A DNA stretch of 12,027 nucleotides from Beroe ovata (Eukaryota; Ctenophora; Nuda; Beroida; Beroidae), in assembly GCA_946803715.1 (NCBI GenBank), contig CAMPET010000116.1:151320-163346 (forward strand), read 5' to 3'. Position 1 is the stretch's first letter, and the number at the start of each line of letters is the position of its first letter. A program made the translations under genes and the position numbers. The notes under the pieces were generated by a model. It was not told the origin of the DNA. It saw only the letters and a list, made by a program, of their open reading frames with translations, and did not search any database. Positions 7,501 to 12,027 of the stretch are shown in pieces.

Positions 7501-10178
7501 TCCAGTCTCACCTCTCAAACATAAAAGGTTTGTCTGCCTGAGTTTAATTCCTTAAATTGGGGTTGGGGAATCGAGATTCTGCACAAAATTGTGGTGATAT
7601 TCAGCCTATATAATGATGGGAATGATTTTCGCATTACTTGTTTGATTACGGCATGATTTGGCTAAGTATTTTTACTGAGACCATTATCGAACTGATTCGT
7701 GATGAAAATGATCACTGATTATCACTTAAGATTGCACTGCTTGATCACAAATTAGCCCCAATCACCACTGTCACGTGATTGCCGGTGGCAGGTCTGGCTA
7801 AGTGCAGGAAGCGGCGTATGAAGCGGCGTGGAAGCGGCTCGTCATCTGCCGATGCAGGCGCAATCTCGGACCAGTGGCTCACTGCACCCTCCAGATTAAT
7901 GTCGAATTGCCTGAATTCGTCCGAGGAATCAGGTCTCTTCATTTGCCATCAACATGTGAAGTAGCATGGAAACTATGTGCACGTGTGCATGACGCGCAAG
8001 CATGTTCCCTCTTTACGTCCTTGCCATGGATTGTGCTGTCTGTCTTGTATCCATGAAGCATGATATGCTGAGTGTTTGAGAAAAACGTGTTCTATGGATC
8101 CATCTCATCTTTACTGAGACCCAGAATTCTTACTGATAAATCGTGTTTTCCATTGAACTGCCTTGTATCCAGTATAACTATTATCCTTGTCTCTTGAATC
8201 ATGAAGAATCACAACACTCATGGGAATCACAACACTCATGGGATTATAAATGCCGTTGCTGTACTGGACTTCGATCCCTATTATCCCATCCCCTTCTCAA
8301 TGATGTTTAATTTCCCCTGTCTTCAGAGAACGAGAGTGATGTGGAGAGAAGGCCGATTGATGTACGGGGTAGTCCGAGAAGGAAGGCCAAGGTTATCCGA
8401 CATAGATCACAAACCCGTGATGACACTGCCAGATTTTCGGGTTCGTGTTAAGATATTCAATGATGTTCCGATTGCTGGATTGAACTCGCCCATGGTGTAC
8501 TTCTGTGTGCTCATTTTAACATTTGCCTTGTTTCAGACGTCGTAACCCGATCATCAGATCCGAGCGACGATCTTCTCCGATCCCTGATTGAAACCTCAAC
8601 CATATCTCCTGAACCAGGTTCATATGAACCAGTCTTAACCTGGTACAATAGCATGATTAATGATTATTGGGTTGAAAAAATAGGCACAGTTCCTTTGGAA
8701 AGTGATTCCAAGTTGTCCCCTATCTTCACATTCCATTTCCCCACAGTGGCTCCCAGCAAGTTGAGATCACCCCCCGTGAGGAGCAACTCAGAGGATCTCA
8801 TGACAACCAAACATCGAGTCCTGCCCAAAGTCCCGCAGCCCCGCGACATCAGATACCCTGCCCGGATCAGATGTGACCCGCCCGCGGGTCTCATTTTACC
8901 GTCCAAGAAACCGACATCCCCGTCTTCGTCAGGCTCTGTTGCTATGACAACCACACGGCCCACAGCGTTCTCCGAAACCAAGGTTGGTTCTATCAGGTGT
9001 CCATGTGAAATAAGACAACCAATTCCTCATTCTGATTCAGTGAATAAGTTCAACAATTGAGCGCCTATCTCTCAATCAAGTCATGATTGGAGCTGCTCCC
9101 CTCAACAGAATCCCTCATTCTCGACCCAATGTACTTACAGGTAATCCTCACAGCACCGTCCTCTGAGGAATGGACAGGAAACTCATCCTCAACGGACAGT
9201 GAACTGTCCTCTCAGAAACTGAACCTCCGGCGACCTTCACCCGAAGGGAGGGTAAGTTGATCATCCGGTAACATTCACCTGAAGTTGAGCTACACAGTGC
9301 GTGTTGCGTCTCTTCAACCCAAACAACGCGCAACCTGTCCAATATTTTCTCATTGGTATTTGACTGTCTGTCAGGTTCTCATAGGAACGGGCGACTACTC
9401 GTCTGATCTTGGACCAGGACAAGTCGCAGTCACGTCCCAAGGTGAGAATTATATTAGATCTCTTGATACCACGTCTTGTTGACACCGCTCTATTCATTTT
9501 GACCATCACTCTCTGTCAGTATAATATGCTGAGTGCTGACACAACTATCTGTCGACACCACTTTCTGTCCGTTGACACCACTTTCTGTCTGTTGACACCA
9601 GTCAGCTTTCCCCTGCTGACACCACTCTGCTGACACCATGACTGTCTGTCGTCAGGTGACATCCCGGGGACACTAGTGTTAACACTGGGTATCGACAAGA
9701 ACATGTTGACACTGGAAGTGGTACAAGCCAATGATCTCCCTGTCAGACTGTCTGGTATACCACCAGGTTAAGACTACTATAACTAATTGTCATTGACCCT
9801 GTCATCAAAACTTGTCATCAATACCTGTCATCAAAATTGCACCTGAATGAGAGCTGAGAATCACCCGTGTCATCTTAATCTCATCCTCGTGTAACTGACT
9901 CATGAAAGCGGAAAGCATTGACTCTTTCAAACCGTCATTCTCATCCCATACATCTCTTCATTAACCAATATTTCTCCTCACTTTTAAGTATAAAATCGAG
10001 TTTCACAACAAGTGAAATGACTAGCTTCTCCCTCTCAGACACGTATGTGAAGACGTATGTCCTGCTTGACGACCACAGGTCGCACAAGGAGAAGACGACC
10101 ACAGTTCGGTGTAACGCCAACCCCGTGTTCAACGAGAGAATAACGTACATCGTCAACCCCCACAACAAAATATTACAG
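4247..10178 (+). CDS. RIM-like presynaptic scaffold protein (PDZ-C2A-C2B), spliced, partial at both ends
   Basis: RIM proteins sit at presynaptic or secretory release sites and link vesicles (through Rab3), calcium channels (through PDZ) and RIM-BP (through a proline motif). Exons inferred here: 4247-4315, 4414-4525, 4795-4914, 5019-5133, 5294-5434, 5624-5705, 5892-6028, 6249-6345, 6448-6519, 6654-6934, 7016-7030, 7088-7107, 7244-7327, 7441-7527, 7792-7932, 8327-8440, 8537-8617, 8747-8982, 9141-9251, 9375-9441, 9656-9766, 10039-10178. Together with the phase-joined codons they give about 811 residues with no stop. All introns are GT-AG and all phases agree; the weakest donors are at 7933 (gtctct) and 9767 (gttaag). 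PDZ is at about residues 61-139, C2A at 214-335, C2B from 728. The N-terminal Rab-binding/zinc-finger region and the last strands of C2B are not in the model. A RIM orthologue and the separate RIM-II clade reported in invertebrates are both possible. The family call is firm; single exon edges are less so. Confidence 0.85.
4795..5133 (+). CDS. RIM-like gene: PDZ domain (two exons)
   Basis: Exons 4795-4914 and 5019-5133 encode one PDZ domain. The first gives the carboxylate-binding loop and strand B as GQFGVRIVGGKK, followed by LLCAFVASIVPGSPA. The second gives GDLVLRWNDKILIGLTYEE, then helix B and the final strand VDLVVSNF. The pattern GLxVVGGK / G.LCAFI / GDEVLEWNGRLLQGATFEE of animal RIM PDZ domains is matched closely, including the unusual W-N after the GD turn. 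RIM PDZ domains bind C-termini of presynaptic Cav2 channels and ELKS/CAST, so a similar ligand class is inferred here. The join is a phase-1 split glycine codon (G|GT). Confidence 0.9.
4916..4954. repeat. 3 x 13-bp tandem repeat starting in a splice donor
   Basis: TAGGTTTCTATAA at 4916-4928 and 4929-4941, then TAGGTTTCTATAT at 4942-4954. The first copy overlaps the gtaggt donor at 4915. Later copies have A where the donor G would be, so they do not create extra donors. Confidence 0.9.
5294..5705 (+). CDS. RIM-like gene: linker between PDZ and C2A (two exons)
   Basis: Exon 5294-5434 (phase 2 to 2) encodes a basic, Ser-rich stretch containing RRYKPRTSASASRSGSVE and RRGMLARLPETR. Exon 5624-5705 (phase 2 to 0) encodes an acidic tail with EEQPGIEDQLTDSTKIK that leads into the first C2A strand. 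No domain is seen. The intron between them (5435-5623) carries a 3 x 21-bp tandem array. Confidence 0.75.
5501..5563. repeat. 3 x 21-bp intronic tandem repeat
   Basis: Three 21-bp units built on TGAGACGATAGCGAGACTT (5501-5521, 5522-5542, 5543-5563), differing at two or three positions each. Related GAGTGAGACT words extend left to about 5448. Confidence 0.9.
5892..6713 (+). CDS. RIM-like gene: C2A domain (four exons)
   Basis: C2A is built from 5892-6028, 6249-6345, 6448-6519 and the first 60 nt of 6654-6934. In order: VELKVMYVGMDERLSVHLIQ (strands 1-2), VFCKVYLLPDTG (strand 3), KKRSKTAAKTYNPYWNQ (the basic strand-4 region and NPxWNQ turn), LAEKRLEVTLMMYHWLQ, PLGQVEID and TWYYLKP. Calcium-binding C2 domains carry about five aspartates in loops 1 and 3. 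Here only the Asp in GLDVFC is clear, and loop 3 reads MMYHWLQKDQP with no D-x-D. I infer a calcium-independent C2, as is known for vertebrate RIM C2 domains. The third exon starts at TTA (6448) because this keeps phase and joins KE to LAEKRLEV. Confidence 0.85.
6714..6934 (+). CDS. RIM-like gene: Ser/Pro-rich tail after C2A with RKSS repeats
   Basis: The second part of exon 6654-6934 encodes PPPSSSPSSS followed by four spaced basic-serine motifs: RKSS at 6780-6791, RKSS at 6813-6824, RKSS at 6855-6866 and RKISS at 6903-6917. Each fits an R-x-x-S basophilic kinase consensus (PKA/CaMKII class). The region is otherwise low-complexity and likely disordered. The exon ends in phase 2 at TCG GG with donor gtaaat; the frame would stop at once (TAA 6936-6938) if the intron were retained. 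Confidence 0.8.
7016..7327 (+). CDS. RIM-like gene: two microexons and a Lys/Pro/Gln exon
   Basis: Exon 7016-7030 (15 nt, phase 2 to 2) encodes QTVS plus split codons. Exon 7088-7107 (20 nt, phase 2 to 1) encodes TFDSKK. Exon 7244-7327 (phase 1 to 1) follows the strong acceptor catcctcccctag and encodes IVPDIRRSASDSTKPQKPPK. A simpler alternative omits the second microexon and uses the weaker acceptor at 7262, entering in phase 2. Both keep the frame, so the choice rests on acceptor quality. The 15-nt exon is frame-neutral and could be skipped. Confidence 0.5.
7441..7932 (+). CDS. RIM-like gene: inter-C2 linker exons with acidic and polybasic stretches
   Basis: Exon 7441-7527 (phase 1 to 1) encodes GGAGDDDSSDNVFSTAATIQ. 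Exon 7792-7932 (phase 1 to 1) encodes the strongly basic RKRRMKRRGSGSSS, then ISDQWLTAPSRLMS and ends in SSEES. The polybasic block is encoded by a near-repeated AAGCGGCGT unit (7809-7838). It may serve as a phospholipid-contact or nuclear-type basic patch; this is inference only. The donor of the second exon (gtctct) is weak, so its end is less certain than its start. Confidence 0.65.
8206..8241. repeat. 2 x 18-bp perfect tandem repeat
   Basis: GAATCACAACACTCATGG occurs at 8206-8223 and again at 8224-8241, inside the intron 7933-8326. That intron (394 nt) otherwise shows nothing recognisable. Confidence 0.95.
8327..8617 (+). CDS. RIM-like gene: inter-C2 linker, two charged exons
   Basis: Exon 8327-8440 (phase 1 to 1) encodes ESDVERRPIDVRGSPRRKAK and then IRHRSQTRDDTARFS. 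Exon 8537-8617 (phase 1 to 1) encodes SSDPSDDLLRSLIETSTISP. Acceptors cccctgtcttcag and tgccttgtttcag are both good. No domain is seen; the composition is disordered linker. The donor of the second exon sits in a 14-bp palindrome (8617-8630). Confidence 0.7.
8613..8644 (+). promoter_or_regulatory. palindrome over a 5' splice site
   Basis: The donor at 8618 lies in the perfect palindrome GGTTCATATGAACC (8617-8630). ACCAGGTT (8613-8620) can also pair with AACCTGGT (8637-8644). Either fold would place the donor in a stem; a regulatory effect is inferred only. Confidence 0.4.
8747..8982 (+). CDS. RIM-like gene: proline-rich exon with RIM-BP-type SH3 ligand
   Basis: This 236-nt exon (phase 1 to 0) follows an acceptor ccatttccccacag. 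It encodes APSKLRSPPVRSNSEDLMTT, then KHRVLPKVPQPRD and KKPTSPSSSGS. RVLPKVP (8815-8835) fits R-x-L-P-x-x-P, the class of ligand by which RIM and Cav2 proteins bind RIM-BP SH3 domains. In RIM proteins this motif lies between C2A and C2B, as here. The exon is GC-rich compared with its introns. Retention of the following intron would run in frame to a stop at 9058-9060. Confidence 0.8.
9141..9441 (+). CDS. RIM-like gene: two exons before C2B
   Basis: Exon 9141-9251 (phase 0 to 0, 37 codons) encodes a Ser-rich stretch ending LNLRRPSPEGR, with an RRPS basophilic kinase site, and ends at a consensus gtaagt donor. Exon 9375-9441 (phase 0 to 1) encodes VLIGTGDYSSDLGPGQVAVT and ends at gtgaga. No fold is recognised; position identifies it as the linker into C2B. 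Confidence 0.75.
9551..9632. repeat. decayed 20-bp tandem repeat upstream of a C2B exon
   Basis: GTCGACACCACTTTCTGTCC (9551-9570) and GTTGACACCACTTTCTGTCT (9571-9590) are followed by partial TGACACCA copies to about 9638; a further half copy lies at 9478. The repeat supplies much of the pyrimidine tract before the acceptor at 9655. Confidence 0.85.
9656..10178 (+). CDS. RIM-like gene: first part of C2B domain (two exons)
   Basis: Exon 9656-9766 (phase 1 to 1) opens with GDIPGTLVLTLGIDKNMLTL and EVVQANDLPVRLSG. Exon 10039-10178 (phase 1 to 0) gives DTYVKTYVLLDDHRSHKEKT and then NANPVFNERITYIV, ending NKILQ. GDIxG at the start, TYVKxYxLxD and NPxFNExxxY are core C2 features and the GDI opening is typical of RIM C2B. 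The strands that follow in C2 domains (LxVxVW...FLGExxI) must lie in another exon. Reading through the donor at 10179 would add only VGTLLAVVQV before a stop (10209-10211). Confidence 0.85.
9797..9836. repeat. CTGTCATCAAAA short tandem words
   Basis: Three spaced copies of TGTCATCAA(A) in the intron between the two C2B exons (9767-10038). That intron otherwise shows nothing recognisable. Confidence 0.7.
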
Positions 10179-10960
10179 GTAGGGACCCTACTTGCAGTTG
10201 TGCAGGTATAAACCTATAATAACCTCTAATTACCTTTAATAACCTAGATAATTACCTCTAATTAGAAGATTGGTCACAGCTAGGGGCATATAATTGCCCT
10301 GTCACACATTTGAATTTTCCCAATTCCTTATCTTCCCCATTTCTTATTGGCAACCGGCTGCCGACTGTCACATCATGATATGATTGTGGGTGGTATATTC
10401 CTGAAATTGAATTTTCATTCAGAAACAAGATTTAATTACCTGTGATTTGTATTTGTTCTTCCCATAGCACTCTGTCCTTTGCATACAATATACATTCAGG
10501 GTGACGTATGCAACTGTACACTTTCGTTTTACTGCAGTTCCTTGTAGTTGTACTCTCTTACTTTGATTCGTCATCGCATGCACATTCTCACAGCGTACTG
10601 TGTACTGTGTATAAAACGTGCTCAGATATAAATCAACCATAGAAAATACTTTTCTGAGGAATCGTATAAGTTCTCGTCTGCCTGACGTACCAATGTGCAC
10701 GTGCGTCAATATCTTCCCTTATCTCGAGATCAAATTACCCAACATTTTCGAATTTTGGTATAGTTACAAGTTACACTCACAGCCGTTGCATCTTGCCATC
10801 TTGCTTATTGTTTTGTACTTATTGCCCTCTACTAGAGGCTCTAGCTTTTGATGCTGAATATCTAATAGTATGTATTCTCTCCAAGAACCCATGTATCCCA
10901 TGTAGTAACCCATGTATCGTACACCGTATCTCTAATCAAATACCGAGCAGTAGCGAAACC
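10179..10960 (+). other. non-coding stretch between C2B exon and dioxygenase
   Basis: Starts at the donor gtaggg of the last firm C2B exon. It holds an AT-rich stretch of repeated TAATAACCT/TAATTACCT words (about 10212-10264), the weak exon candidate at 10538-10642, and the 5' flank of the dioxygenase. CCCATGTA occurs three times just before that gene (10888, 10897, 10909), which could be promoter or 5'UTR sequence. A cag at 10948-10950 could be a 5'UTR splice acceptor. No clear TATA box or polyadenylation signal was found. Confidence 0.5.
10538..10642 (+). CDS. weak candidate for a terminal exon of the RIM-like gene
   Basis: After acceptor cgttttactgcag the phase-0 frame encodes FLVVVLSYFDSSSHAHSHSV then LCTVYKTCSDINQP and a TAG at 10640-10642. 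Joined to NKILQ it would resemble a degenerate C2 strand 7 (LxVxV..FD). It lacks the usual W and FLGE, its codons are more AT-rich than the firm exons, and I see no AATAAA after it. It is probably chance but is the only candidate for the end of C2B before the next gene. Confidence 0.2.
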   Translation, partial: FLVVVLSYFDSSSHAHSHSVLCTVYKTCSDINQP

Positions 10961-12027
10961 ATGCCCGAACCGCTGGTCATCAAAGAGAACCCCAGTGTAG
11001 TGACGATCTCATACACTGACCTGGAATCCGGTCTGGACCTACACTCTGAGATAGGGGCCGCATTCGGGCCCTCAGGACTGGGCCTTATCCTCGTCAAGGA
11101 CTGTCCTGATTTTGGAGCTAAGCGCAGTGCAGTGCTCCATGCGATCAGGAAGTTTGCTCTCCTCCCTGAGAGTATAAAAGACAAGTACACGGTCCCGGAA
11201 GCCAGTTTCTCGATAGGGTGGAGCCACGGCAAGGAGAAAATGAGGAATGGAATCCCCGACAAGGCTAAGGGATCGTACTACGCTAGACCTCTCAACTGGG
11301 ATGTTGTCACGGATGATCCCGAGTTGAAGGCTAAGTTCCCCGAGACGTATCAGGACAACGTCTGGCCGAGAGAAGAGCTCCCGGAGTTGGAGCATACATT
11401 TGCAGACATGACGAGAATACAAGTGGACGTGGGGCTGGGTATGTGCCGGGCGTTCGACTCCTATCTCAACCACGTGACCGGAGGGGAGCACGTGATTGGT
11501 CGTTTCCATGACATGATATCCAACTCGGTGGCGTATCTTGGGAGAATGCTGCACTACTTCCCCCGAGAACCGGAGGCGAACTCCGAGCTGGATGGGCTGT
11601 GTGGGTGGCACCTGGACCACGGCTGTGTCACGTGCATCATGTCGCCACTCCACCTAAACCAGGATGGTGTGGCACAACCACAGCCACCAAACTCAGGGCT
11701 ACATGTGAAAACACCCGTGGACGGGTCTGTGTTCAAAGTGGACATTCCAGAGGATTGCTTGGCTATTCAGCTGGGTGAGACATTCCAAGTGCTGAGTGGA
11801 GGGAGGCTGAGAGCCACGCCTCACTGCGTGAGATCGTGTACAGATCCCAACATCTCGAGGGAGCAGTTAGCCCTGTTCATGGCATGTGATCCGCTACAGA
11901 GCATGGACACTCCCTCCTATTCCCTCCCGTTCCCCAGTGTTGTGGACAATGACTTCCTGCCAGAGGGAGTACCGCTTCTCAGAGACAGACTGGAGGGAGC
12001 GTCTAACTACAGGGAGTTTTCAGCAAA
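10961..12027 (+). CDS. 2-oxoglutarate/Fe(II)-dependent dioxygenase, IPNS-like, partial (3' end beyond window)
   Basis: A single uninterrupted frame of 355 codons. Enzymes of this superfamily use Fe(II), O2 and usually 2-oxoglutarate to oxidise small molecules; the substrate cannot be told from sequence. The first half (to about residue 175) fits the N-terminal DIOX_N region, with GLGLILVKDCPDF near residues 39-51. The core has the iron ligands in GWHLDHG (H217, D219) and ATPHCV (H288), and ISREQLALF (R300) as probable 2OG-binding Arg. The D-to-H spacing of 69 is longer than the roughly 50-55 of classic members. ATG 10961 is the first Met in the frame and has A at -3. The frame is open back to 10670 without a Met. 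It is GC-rich with no introns, unlike the RIM-like gene. The overlapping minus-strand frames are shadows. Confidence 0.85.
   Translation, partial: MPEPLVIKENPSVVTISYTDLESGLDLHSEIGAAFGPSGLGLILVKDCPDFGAKRSAVLHAIRKFALLPESIKDKYTVPEASFSIGWSHGKEKMRNGIPDKAKGSYYARPLNWDVVTDDPELKAKFPETYQDNVWPREELPELEHTFADMTRIQVDVGLGMCRAFDSYLNHVTGGEHVIGRFHDMISNSVAYLGRMLHYFPREPEANSELDGLCGWHLDHGCVTCIMSPLHLNQDGVAQPQPPNSGLHVKTPVDGSVFKVDIPEDCLAIQLGETFQVLSGGRLRATPHCVRSCTDPNISREQLALFMACDPLQSMDTPSYSLPFPSVVDNDFLPEGVPLLRDRLEGASNYREFSA

Noticed and set aside
11072-11653. 193-codon minus-strand frame, the longest complete frame
   Set aside because: Lies opposite the dioxygenase, which has clear catalytic motifs; the minus product has none and results from GC-rich codon bias.

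Overview
The window looks like nuclear DNA of an animal, probably an invertebrate or early-branching metazoan. It has many short coding blocks of 15 to 281 nt bounded by GT/AG introns of roughly 60 to 400 nt, long CA microsatellites with one unresolved base (N at 865), and small tandem repeats inside introns. The protein built from the blocks belongs to an animal family. Species cannot be read from the sequence alone.

Main gene. On the + strand, from 4247 to 10178, I can chain 23 exons whose splice phases agree throughout. They encode about 811 residues with the order PDZ, C2A, long Ser/Pro/basic linker, C2B. This is the architecture of RIM (Rab3-interacting molecule, RIMS), the scaffold of presynaptic active zones. 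The PDZ is RIM-like in detail, and the linker between the C2 domains carries an RxLPxxP motif where RIM proteins bind RIM-BP SH3 domains. Both ends are missing. No Rab-binding/zinc-finger N-terminus was found upstream; one tentative exon lies at 1651-1740. The model also stops inside C2B at 10178, before its last strands.

Second gene. From 10961 to the right edge, a single uninterrupted + strand frame encodes 355 residues of a 2-oxoglutarate/Fe(II) dioxygenase of the isopenicillin-N-synthase-like superfamily. It has a HxD...H iron triad and a likely 2OG-binding Arg. It continues past the window. Its intronless layout contrasts sharply with the exon-rich RIM gene. It lies either just downstream of that gene or inside an intron of it, because the last C2B exon is not convincingly found before it.

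Layout. 1-745: AT-rich, no gene seen. 746-1180: CA-rich microsatellites. 1181-4246: mostly non-coding, with one possible exon (1651-1740), one odd open stretch (2192-2512), a 15-bp hairpin (3739-3781) and a short tandem duplication. 4247-10178: RIM-like gene. 10179-10960: non-coding, possible last exon and possible promoter of the next gene. 10961-12027: dioxygenase. The two genes have no evident functional link. No tRNA, rRNA, CRISPR array or recognisable transposase was seen.
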